In this document: in pieces, positions 24,557 through 31,500 of the stretch
Layout of the letters: each line of letters begins with the position of its first letter
Position numbering within the stretch: position 1 is the stretch's first letter
Notes under the pieces: generated by a model
Database searches by the model: none
What the model saw: only the letters and a program-made list of their open reading frames with translations
What the model was told of the DNA's origin: nothing
Translations under genes and position numbers: made by a program
Source of the DNA: JAENVT01 sp031430695
Lineage (GTDB): Bacteria > Actinomycetota > Acidimicrobiia > Acidimicrobiales > Ilumatobacteraceae
Assembly (NCBI GenBank): GCA_031430695.1
Contig: JANPBZ010000134.1
Span: forward strand, 1 to 64,000
Direction of reading: 5' to 3'
Length of the DNA: 64,000 bases

Positions 24557-25427
24557 CGCTCAGGCCGGCGGCGCGGTAGGGGGCCATGTCGATGTCTGGG
24601 TAGCGCACTTCCATGTTGGCGATGGTCTGGTCGGTCCAGTAAGGGTGGCCGGGTGCTGGGATGTCGAGCAGAGTGCGTGTGCCAGGTTCGACGTTGGTGA
24701 CGAACTCGATCATCTCGGGACGGTTCCCGAGGTGTCCGAACGCGTGCTTGTTGGTCCAGTTGGCGTCGGCTGCCTTGTAGTCGGCGAGGACCGTGAAGCG
24801 TGACGCATTCGCTCCAGTCATCGACGTTGCCCTGTGGAACACTTCGGTCGAATACACCAGCGTGGTGCCGGCCTTGCCGCAGGCCAGCACTTCGCGGTCG
24901 CGTAGATCGCCTGGCTCGGTTCGTCGCTGACCGAGGGGAATATGGGCCGAGTACCGCTTCGGCACCGCAGCCGTTGCCCCGTTGTCCTCGTCGACATCGC
25001 ACAGGTAGGTGAAGGTCGTGACCTGCATCCAACGTCGCTTCTCGCTCGGCACCACCAATGTGTGGTTGCCGAAGTCGCGGTGATGGTGCTGGTCGTAGTT
25101 GACGTTGCCTGCGTACTTGGCCCAGAGTTCGCCCTTGTACAACCTGACGTCGTCGACGCCCAGGATTTGACGCACGATCGCCAAGATGCGCGGGTGGGCG
25201 ACCAATCGGTTGAGGTCAGGCGAGATCCACGGAAAGTTGATGAGGCCCGAGAACGGAGTGCTGGTCAGTTCGGCGAACGCTTCCGGCTCGGCGAAGTAGT
25301 CCGTTGGCGAAGGAACGTTCTGCCAAACGCCTGCCTGCAGGGTGGCCACTTCGTCCGCATTCAGCACGTCGGGCACCAGCACGAATCCGTCGGTGTGGAA
25401 GCAGTCCAGCTGTTGCTCGGTCAGCAC
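24528..25427 (-). CDS. Phytanoyl-CoA dioxygenase (PhyH)-family protein
   Basis: A 299-residue Fe(II)/2-oxoglutarate dioxygenase. Iron ligands are probably in YDQHHHRDFGNH (H-x-D near 127-131) and FHRATSM (distal His near 203). The cofactor arginine is likely in ANASRFTVLADY. Family members hydroxylate a wide range of small molecules, so the substrate is open. The GTG start is supported by the family-like N-terminus MLTEQQLDCFHTDGFVLV and by GACAAT 6 nt upstream, a weak leaderless box. It diverges from the dnaK operon with a large inverted repeat in between. Confidence 0.85.
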   Translation of the reverse strand: MLTEQQLDCFHTDGFVLVPDVLNADEVATLQAGVWQNVPSPTDYFAEPEAFAELTSTPFSGLINFPWISPDLNRLVAHPRILAIVRQILGVDDVRLYKGELWAKYAGNVNYDQHHHRDFGNHTLVVPSEKRRWMQVTTFTYLCDVDEDNGATAAVPKRYSAHIPLGQRRTEPGDLRDREVLACGKAGTTLVYSTEVFHRATSMTGANASRFTVLADYKAADANWTNKHAFGHLGNRPEMIEFVTNVEPGTRTLLDIPAPGHPYWTDQTIANMEVRYPDIDMAPYRAAGLSDATLPSRRA

Positions 25428-25479
25428 CTGCGCATTGTCGCACTTCCCGGGGTCCGACCACCCGGCATCCCCACCCCTC

Positions 25480-25621
25480 CCGAATCGTCAGTGACGAAAC
25501 CAGCCCGGCGACATTCCTGGATCTGGGCGCCAAACTCGTGCGCTCGTGCTGGCATTTGGGATGTAGTGGCGCCCAGATCGCCGGACCCGCCGCGACCCGA
25601 GTTTCGTCACTGACGATTCGG
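25480..25621. repeat. 142-bp nested inverted repeat (possible cruciform or MITE-like element)
   Basis: Three nested pairs of complementary arms lie between the divergent PhyH and dnaK genes: 25480-25500 with 25601-25621 (21 bp, perfect), 25505-25510 with 25580-25585 (6 bp), and 25520-25532 with 25567-25579 (13 bp, GATCTGGGCGCCA and its complement). It is upstream of both genes, so it is not a terminator for either. It has no coding frame. Confidence 0.8.
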
Positions 25622-25673
25622 AAGGGGTCTGGTTGGCAAGTACTCGTCCGCCCTCGGAGCCCAACCTTCCAAA

Positions 25674-25694
25674 CTTGAGTCATATCGACTCAAG
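25674..25694. promoter_or_regulatory. HAIR operator 1 (HspR binding site)
   Basis: CTTGAGT, seven bases, ACTCAAG: an exact match to the HAIR consensus bound by HspR upstream of actinobacterial dnaK operons. Confidence 0.93.
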
Positions 25695-25710
25695 TTTTCG
25701 TCGGTCGATG

Positions 25711-25740
25711 TTGCGCGGCCCTACCGTGGAGCCGTAAACT
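25711..25740 (+). promoter_or_regulatory. Candidate dnaK promoter
   Basis: TTGCGC (25711-25716) and TAAACT (25735-25740) are separated by 18 bp. The -10 box abuts HAIR operator 2 and the -35 lies just after operator 1, so HspR at either site would block polymerase. Confidence 0.5.
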
Positions 25741-25759
25741 TGCGTCACGTTCACTCAAG
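25739..25759. promoter_or_regulatory. HAIR operator 2 (HspR binding site)
   Basis: CTTGCGT, seven bases, ACTCAAG: one mismatch from the HAIR consensus, centred 65 bp after operator 1 and overlapping the proposed -10 box. Confidence 0.88.
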
Positions 25760-25805
25760 TTTGAGCCGTCCACCCCCAATTGTTTGCATCGAAGGAGTCA
25801 CCCCC

Positions 25806-27644
25806 ATGGCCAAGGCAGTCGGAATCGACCTCGGCACCACCAACTCTGTCGTCGCCGTACTCGAAGGTGGCGACCCGGTCGTCATCCCCAACTCCGAGGG
25901 CGCCCGCACCACCCCATCGGTCGTGGCATTCTCGAAAGCCGGTGAGGTGCTGGTCGGCGAAGTTGCCAAGCGCCAGGCGATCACCAACTCCGACCGCACG
26001 TTCCGCAGCATCAAGCGGCACATGGGCGAGTCGTGGAAGAGCCCCGACATCGACGGCAAGCAGTACACGCCGCAAGAGATCAGCGCTCGCACCCTGATGA
26101 AGCTGAAGCGCGACGCCGAGGCGTACCTCGGCGACACCGTCACCCAGGCCGTCATCACCGTGCCTGCCTACTTCGACGACGCCCAGCGCACCGCCACCAA
26201 GGAAGCCGGCGCGATCGCCGGCCTCGAGGTGCTGCGAATCATCAACGAGCCGACCGCAGCTGCGCTCGCCTACGGCCTCGACAAGGGCGCCGAGGACGAG
26301 AAGGTCCTGGTGTTCGACCTCGGCGGCGGCACCTTCGACGTGTCGGTGCTCGAGATCGGCGACGGCGTGTTCGAGGTCAAGAGCACCCACGGCGACACCC
26401 ACCTCGGTGGAGACGACTGGGATCAGCGGATCATCGATTGGCTCGTGCAGCAGTTCAAGTCGGCGCATGGCGTCGATCTGGCTGCCGACCGCATGGCCGG
26501 GCAGCGCCTGAAGGAGGCTGCAGAGAAGGCCAAGATCGAGCTCAGCCAGGTGCAACAGACGCAGATCAACCTGCCGTTCATCACCGCGACCGCCGAAGGA
26601 CCACTGCACCTCGACGAGTCGCTGACACGCGCCAAGTTCCAAGAGATGACGGCTGACCTCATGGAGCGTTGCCGCATCCCGTTCGAGCAGGCATTGAAAG
26701 ATGCCGGCATCAGCAAGGGCGAGCTCAACCACGTCATCCTGGTCGGCGGGTCCACGCGCATGCCGGCTGTTGTCGATCTGGTGGTCAGCCTCGCCGGCAA
26801 GGAGCCCAACAAGAGCGTCAACCCCGACGAAGTGGTCGCGGTCGGTGCGGCGGTTCAGGCCGGTGTTCTGCGCGGCGACGTCAAGGACGTGTTGCTGCTC
26901 GACGTCACCCCATTGAGCCTCGGCATCGAGACCAAGGGCGGCGTGATGTCCAAGTTGATCGAGCGCAACACCACCATCCCGACCAAGCGCACCGAGGTGT
27001 TCACGACGGCCGACGACATGCAGCCAAGCGTGGAGATCCACGTGCTGCAGGGCGAGCGGGAGATGGCCGGGTACAACAAGACGCTCGGCAAGTTCCAGCT
27101 GGTCGATCTGCCGCCGGCTCCCCGCGGAGTACCGCAGATCGAGGTCACGTTCGACATCGACGCCAACGGCATCGTGCACGTCAGCGCCAAGGATCGCGCC
27201 ACGGGCAAAGAACAGTCGATGACCATCACCGGTCAATCGACACTCGACAAGAAGGACATCGACCAGATGATCCGCGATGCCGAGGCACATGCCGAAGACG
27301 ACCGCAAGCGTCGCGAAGAGGCCGAGATTCGCAACAACGCCGACTCGCTCGTGTACCAGATGGAGAAAGTCCTTCGCGACAATGCCGACAAGGTGGACGA
27401 CGCCGAGAAGGCCACGGTCGAAGGTCCGTTGGCCGAACTGAAGACCGCGCTCGCCGGCAACGACATGGACACGATCCGTTCAGCACACGAGAAGCTGATG
27501 ACAGCCAGCCAGGCATTCAGTCAGAAGCTGTACGAGTCGGCTGCTCGCGACGAGAACGCTGCCGGAACATCGGCATCGGGCCAGACGGGCGAGTCGAGTA
27601 GCGACGATGACATCGTCGACGCGGAGATCGTGGACGAAGCGTGA
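25806..27644 (+). CDS. dnaK: Hsp70 chaperone DnaK
   Basis: A 612-residue ATP-dependent chaperone. The ATPase domain begins MAKAVGIDLGTTNSVVAVLE and includes VLVFDLGGGTFDVSVLEIG and HVILVGGSTRMPAVVDLV. The substrate-binding domain (LLLDVTPLSLGIETKGG onward, about residues 365-480) and the helical lid follow, and the C-terminus ends in the acidic DIVDAEIVDEA typical of DnaK. ATG 25806 is the normal N-terminus. It is the first gene of a four-gene operon, with the grpE start overlapping its stop by 4 bp, under two HAIR sites. Confidence 0.98.
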   Translation: MAKAVGIDLGTTNSVVAVLEGGDPVVIPNSEGARTTPSVVAFSKAGEVLVGEVAKRQAITNSDRTFRSIKRHMGESWKSPDIDGKQYTPQEISARTLMKLKRDAEAYLGDTVTQAVITVPAYFDDAQRTATKEAGAIAGLEVLRIINEPTAAALAYGLDKGAEDEKVLVFDLGGGTFDVSVLEIGDGVFEVKSTHGDTHLGGDDWDQRIIDWLVQQFKSAHGVDLAADRMAGQRLKEAAEKAKIELSQVQQTQINLPFITATAEGPLHLDESLTRAKFQEMTADLMERCRIPFEQALKDAGISKGELNHVILVGGSTRMPAVVDLVVSLAGKEPNKSVNPDEVVAVGAAVQAGVLRGDVKDVLLLDVTPLSLGIETKGGVMSKLIERNTTIPTKRTEVFTTADDMQPSVEIHVLQGEREMAGYNKTLGKFQLVDLPPAPRGVPQIEVTFDIDANGIVHVSAKDRATGKEQSMTITGQSTLDKKDIDQMIRDAEAHAEDDRKRREEAEIRNNADSLVYQMEKVLRDNADKVDDAEKATVEGPLAELKTALAGNDMDTIRSAHEKLMTASQAFSQKLYESAARDENAAGTSASGQTGESSSDDDIVDAEIVDEA

Positions 27645-28150
27645 GCGACGTCGGTCCCTCTCAGTCAGCGACGGATCCCGTCACCGGAGTAGAACCGGCG
27701 GAGGCCCCCGTCGATGAAATCGAATCCATCGTTCTGACCGACCTGGAAGTTGTCACCGCCGAGCGCGATGAGTGGATGGATCGCGCTCAGCGAATAGCAG
27801 CCGATTTCGAGAACTATCGACGTCGGTTGTCGACGCAGCGCTCCGACGACATCGACCGGGCGACCGGGCGTTTGGCCGAGGCCATGCTGCCTGTGCTCGA
27901 CGCCTGCGAGGCCGCGTTCTTGCAGCATCCCGCGGAGATCGAGCCGCTCTTCAACCTGATGCTCAGCGAATTGAAGAAGCAAGGCCTCGAGTCGATGAAC
28001 CTGCATGAGCAGCCGTTCGACCCTCATCTTGCCGACGCCGTCTTGCACGAGCCGGGCGAGGGCGAGCCGGTCGTCAGCGAAGTGCTGCGCTCCGGCTACA
28101 TGTGGAACGGGAAGGTCCTGCGACCGGCAATGGTCAAGGTCCGCGGCTGA
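27641..28150 (+). CDS. grpE: Nucleotide exchange factor GrpE
   Basis: A 169-residue co-chaperone releasing ADP from DnaK. An acidic disordered N-terminus (about 35 residues) leads into a long helix (AERDEWMDRAQRIAADFENY RRR region), a four-helix part, and the C-terminal beta domain with LHEQPFDPHLADAV and GYMWNGKVLRPAMVKV, the GrpE signature. The GTG start overlaps the dnaK stop (GTGA), so synthesis is coupled to DnaK. Confidence 0.95.
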   Translation: MSDVGPSQSATDPVTGVEPAEAPVDEIESIVLTDLEVVTAERDEWMDRAQRIAADFENYRRRLSTQRSDDIDRATGRLAEAMLPVLDACEAAFLQHPAEIEPLFNLMLSELKKQGLESMNLHEQPFDPHLADAVLHEPGEGEPVVSEVLRSGYMWNGKVLRPAMVKVRG

Positions 28151-28193
28151 CACGCCCGAGTGGCTAGGCACGACGTAGAGGAGGTGATGAGCG

Positions 28194-29315
28194 GTGGCAG
28201 CACAGCGTGAGTGGTATGAGAAGGACTACTACAAGGTGCTCGGTGTCAGCGACGACGCCACCCCGAAAGACATCACCAAGGCCTATCGAAAGCTGGCCCG
28301 CGGCAGCCATCCCGATACCCATCCAGGCGACGACGCGGCCGAGGAGCGCTTCAAGGAGGTCAGCGGGGCCTATGACGTGCTGGGCGACGAAGCCAAGCGC
28401 AAGGAGTACGACGAGGTCCGCAAGCTCGGCCCGATCGGCGGGTTCCAAGGCGGCGGTCCCGGCGGGCAGGCGGGCTACAACTTCAACGTCGGCAGCGACG
28501 GTCTCGGCGACATCTTGGGGCAGATGTTCGGCCGCGGGCGGCGCGGCGGTGGACCTTCTGCGGCCGCCGGCCCACAGCGCGGCGCCGATGTGGAGGCGAC
28601 ACTCAATCTCGATTTCGCCGATGCGGTGAAAGGCCTCACCACCACCTTGTACCTCACCAGCGACGCGCAGTGCAGCACCTGCCACGGCAGCGGCGCCAAA
28701 CCCGGTACACAGCCCACGGTCTGTTCGCAGTGCGGTGGGCGTGGCGTCGTCGACGACAATCAGGGGCTGTTCTCGTTCTCGTCGCCGTGCCGTGCCTGCG
28801 GTGGCCGTGGTGTGGTGGTCACCGACCCATGTCCGACGTGTCGGGGGTCCGGCAGCGAACGCCGCCCGCGCGAAGTGCAGGCGCGGATTCCAGCCGGTGT
28901 TGCCGATGGGCAGAAGATCCGCCTGAAGGGCCGCGGAGCGCCAGGTCGAAACGGCGGTCCGCCGGGCGACCTGATCGTCGAGTGCCACGTTGCCGGCCAC
29001 CGCCTGTTCGGACGCGACGGCAACAACCTCACGGTCAAGGTGCCGATCACGTTTGCCGAGGCGACGCTCGGTGGCGACGTCGACGTGCCAACGCTCGATG
29101 GCCCGCGGGTCATGCTGCGATTGCGGCCCGGCACACCCTCTGGCTCGCGTCATCGAGTGAAGGGCAAGGGCATCGTGACCAACAAAGCGACCGGCGACTT
29201 GATCGTGACGGTCGACGTCGAGGTGCCCACTCATCTCTCCGACGAACAACGCACGGCCGTCGAGGCACTCGCCGCGGCGACTACCGTTTCACCAAGGACT
29301 CGATTGGAGTCATGA
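28194..29315 (+). CDS. dnaJ: Co-chaperone DnaJ
   Basis: A 373-residue type I Hsp40. The J domain (about 8-75) carries YYKVLGVSDDATPKDI and the HPD motif in GSHPDTHPG, which stimulates the DnaK ATPase. A Gly-rich linker follows, then four zinc-finger repeats (CSTCHGSG, CSQCGGRG, CRACGGRG, CPTCRGSG, about 161-222) and the C-terminal peptide-binding domains. A strong AGGAGGTGAT lies 5 nt before the GTG start, unlike the coupled neighbours. hspR overlaps its stop by 4 bp. Confidence 0.96.
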   Translation: MAAQREWYEKDYYKVLGVSDDATPKDITKAYRKLARGSHPDTHPGDDAAEERFKEVSGAYDVLGDEAKRKEYDEVRKLGPIGGFQGGGPGGQAGYNFNVGSDGLGDILGQMFGRGRRGGGPSAAAGPQRGADVEATLNLDFADAVKGLTTTLYLTSDAQCSTCHGSGAKPGTQPTVCSQCGGRGVVDDNQGLFSFSSPCRACGGRGVVVTDPCPTCRGSGSERRPREVQARIPAGVADGQKIRLKGRGAPGRNGGPPGDLIVECHVAGHRLFGRDGNNLTVKVPITFAEATLGGDVDVPTLDGPRVMLRLRPGTPSGSRHRVKGKGIVTNKATGDLIVTVDVEVPTHLSDEQRTAVEALAAATTVSPRTRLES

Positions 29316-29707
29316 CCATGCGATCTCAACATCACGCCGTCTACGTCATCTCGGTTGCCGCCGAGTTAGCGGGCATGCATCCACAGACGTTGCGGATCTA
29401 CGAACGACGCGGGCTGGTGCAGCCGGCGCGCACCCAAGGTGGCAACCGCCGCTACAGCGACGTCGACATCGAATGCCTGCGGCGCATCAGCGAACTGGCC
29501 GCTGAAGGTATGAATCTCGAGGGCATCCGTCGCGTGATGCAACTCGAGGTCGAGAACGAGCAGTTACGCGCCGAGAACGCCGAACTGCGTCAAGTGGCAT
29601 CGTCGGCGTTGGCCGAAGCCGATCGCCGGCCGCCGCGTCGCGATCTCGTTCCGCTGCACCAGGAGGTCTCGGTGTTCGGCGGATCACGCCTCGGTCGCTC
29701 GAGCTAA
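29312..29707 (+). CDS. hspR: MerR-family heat-shock repressor HspR
   Basis: A 131-residue repressor of the dnaK operon, which binds HAIR sites with DnaK as co-repressor in characterised actinobacteria. The MerR-type helix-turn-helix is clear (YVISVAAELAGMHPQTLRIY, RRGLVQPARTQGGNRRYSDV, then LRRISELAAEGMNLEGIRRV). A short coiled coil follows (LEVENEQLRAENAELRQV). The ATG overlaps the dnaJ stop (ATGA). Because both HAIR operators are upstream of dnaK in this same operon, it is autoregulated. Confidence 0.95.
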   Translation: MTMRSQHHAVYVISVAAELAGMHPQTLRIYERRGLVQPARTQGGNRRYSDVDIECLRRISELAAEGMNLEGIRRVMQLEVENEQLRAENAELRQVASSALAEADRRPPRRDLVPLHQEVSVFGGSRLGRSS

Positions 29708-29800
29708 CACCGACGCGGCGATCGACGCGCGACGCGTCGGCTCGCCAGAGCCAGTCGAATGACCTTGTGAGTCACGTGTCCGTCGGAGCACTATTCAGCC

Positions 29801-29896
29801 ATGCGCCGTGTGGTCCCGATGGTTGTCGCCCTGATTGCGTCTGGCACGGGTTGCGGCACTTCAGGCGAGATGTGTACGGAGACAGCTTCCGCGTGA
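29801..29896 (+). pseudogene. Truncated lipoprotein remnant
   Basis: A 31-codon frame starting ATG 29801 reads MRRVVPMVVALIASGTGCGT, a lipoprotein signal with a lipobox-like SGTGC, and stops at 29896. A second frame continues with apparently coding text (FRVRFSATTADGEVPATTGE) to 29964, so a frameshift probably broke a small lipoprotein gene. A genuine micro-lipoprotein is the alternative. Confidence 0.35.
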
Positions 29897-30010
29897 GGTT
29901 CAGCGCGACCACGGCCGACGGTGAAGTTCCTGCGACCACGGGTGAGATAGAGATGGTCGAATGAGCCCTGAGGTGCCGGTGGCGCTCGTCGCGCTTGGTT
30001 CGTGTTGCTC

Positions 30011-30050
30011 TGCCCCGGCGAGTCCTTGCGCTCACGCGCTGGACGGGGCA
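30011..30050. repeat. Intergenic hairpin before the isochorismatase-like gene
   Basis: TGCCCCG (30011-30017) pairs with CGGGGCA (30044-30050) around a GC-rich loop. It is followed by ATCTGGGCGC, the same core as the inner arm of the large inverted repeat near 25.5 kb. Apart from the lipoprotein remnant, I see no gene between 29,710 and 30,110. Confidence 0.35.
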
Positions 30051-30111
30051 ATCTGGGCGCGTGCGGGTGGCGGCGTCGATGGCGTCGACATCCTGAGATG
30101 AGGAGACCACC

Positions 30112-30687
30112 ATGACCAGCCTGAGTGACCGCCACAACACCGCCCTGTTGGTCGTGGACGTGCAGAACAACGTGGTGGCCAACGCCCACCAACGCGACGA
30201 GGTGATCGCGAACATCAACACGCTGGTCGCCAGAGCCCGCGCCCAGCAGGTGCCGGTGATCTGGGTCCAGCACGCCGATGACGATCTCCCCCACGGCAGC
30301 GATGGATGGCAGTACGTGCCCGAGCTGCAGCGCCTGGAATCCGAGCCGCTGGTGCACAAGCGGTACGGCGATTCCTTCGAGGACACCACCCTGGAGTCCG
30401 AACTCGCACAACGCGGCGTCGGTCGGCTCGTCGTCACCGGCGCACAGACCGACGCCTGCATCCGAGCGACGCTTCACGGTGCGTTCACTCGCGGCTACGA
30501 CACGCTCCTCGTCAGTGACGCCCATACGACCGAGGACTTGTCCGAGTACGGCCTGCCACCGGCCGACAAGGTGATCGCTCACACCAACATGTACTGGACT
30601 TGGCAGGCGGGCCCTGGGCGTACCGCCAGCGTGGTCGAGACCTCTGATGTCAGCTTCGACGGAGACGAAGCTCAACAGTCACGGTAA
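30112..30687 (+). CDS. Isochorismatase-family cysteine hydrolase
   Basis: A 191-residue cytoplasmic hydrolase. The catalytic triad of the family is visible: Asp in ALLVVDVQNNVV near residue 17, Lys in VHKRYGDSF near 83, and the nucleophilic Cys in VTGAQTDACIRATLHGAF near 119. Members cleave isochorismate, nicotinamide, ureido or related substrates, and the true substrate here is unknown. GAGGAG precedes the ATG by 6 nt. It is monocistronic, bounded downstream by a hairpin. Confidence 0.88.
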   Translation: MTSLSDRHNTALLVVDVQNNVVANAHQRDEVIANINTLVARARAQQVPVIWVQHADDDLPHGSDGWQYVPELQRLESEPLVHKRYGDSFEDTTLESELAQRGVGRLVVTGAQTDACIRATLHGAFTRGYDTLLVSDAHTTEDLSEYGLPPADKVIAHTNMYWTWQAGPGRTASVVETSDVSFDGDEAQQSR

Positions 30688-30691
30688 CAAT

Positions 30692-30721
30692 CGCGCCCGA
30701 CCAGTCGCCTGCTTGGGCGCG
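30692..30721. terminator. Terminator-like hairpin between convergent genes
   Basis: CGCGCCC (30692-30698) pairs with GGGCGCG (30715-30721) 4 nt after the isochorismatase stop and before the end of the opposing SWIM gene. The arms are the same as in the hairpins at 804-894. No T-tract. Confidence 0.6.
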
Positions 30722-30774
30722 GGCCCGCCTACAGCGCGCGAACGTTCGTGGTCACAGCACTAGCCCGAGGACGA

Positions 30775-31500
30775 TCACCGAGCTGAGTCGCTGTCAGCGC
30801 TGTATCGGCTGAGCACCTGCCATGCGGAGCGGATCACGTCGGCAACATTGGTGCGATCCAGTTGCATCGTCGGCAGCGGCAACGGCTCGCTTGTCACCTT
30901 GATGTTGGGCGTCGCCAGGTCATCGCCGGCGAACTCGTGCCATTCGGGGGTGTCGAACGGCGAAGGCGGTGGAGCAGGTGGAACAAGGCGCAGATGCCGA
31001 TCGGTACGGGCCCGTGAACCGACCTTCGTGCGCCGAGTGTCGTCGACATCGCCGCATCGCCACGTTGCCAGCAACTCGGGTCGCGTCGCCAGCTCGGCGG
31101 CGAGTGCCAGAAGCGCCGCGACCCCGTGTTTGCACGGGTCATCCCAGTCGGGGCAGGTGCACGAGCAGAGCAGTTCCTCGCCGCGCGGGATCAGCCGTGC
31201 AACGTGTGCTCGCTCGGGCACCTGGCCGAGATCGTCGGGACGGGCCACGGTCTCGACGGTGATCGTGACGTGGTATGGCTCGGGTCGCCCGCCGACGACG
31301 GTTGCCAGCAGCACGCCCTCGGACAGTTCGAGCCGACCGACGGCGTTGTCGGCGAGGTAGGCCTTGCCTCGTCGAAACCGTTGCGGATCAGCAAGCCCGG
31401 CAGCCGTCACTGACAACAACGAGGCTGCAAGTCGGCCCGCCGGCGTCGGCTCGCGCCGCGCTGACACCGACGCCGGTGTTGGCGTGATGACGATGCTCAC
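30775..31500 (-). CDS. SWIM zinc-finger protein
   Basis: A 241-residue protein with a SWIM zinc site in LLCSCTCPDWDDPCKHGVAA (CxC...CxH, near 112-128), a module that binds DNA or protein partners. The rest is low in recognisable domains. Its GTG start overlaps the stop of the SNF2 helicase by 4 bp. SWIM proteins paired with SNF2 helicases are common in bacteria (for example ywqB with ywqA in Bacillus), and the two probably act together. The N-terminal segment (ASVSARREPTPAGRLAASLL) is basic. Confidence 0.85.
   Translation of the reverse strand: MSIVITPTPASVSARREPTPAGRLAASLLSVTAAGLADPQRFRRGKAYLADNAVGRLELSEGVLLATVVGGRPEPYHVTITVETVARPDDLGQVPERAHVARLIPRGEELLCSCTCPDWDDPCKHGVAALLALAAELATRPELLATWRCGDVDDTRRTKVGSRARTDRHLRLVPPAPPPSPFDTPEWHEFAGDDLATPNIKVTSEPLPLPTMQLDRTNVADVIRSAWQVLSRYSADSDSAR

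Noticed and set aside
29791..30675. 294-codon minus-strand frame opposite the isochorismatase-like gene
   Set aside because: It is antisense to a gene with an intact catalytic triad and has no recognisable domain.
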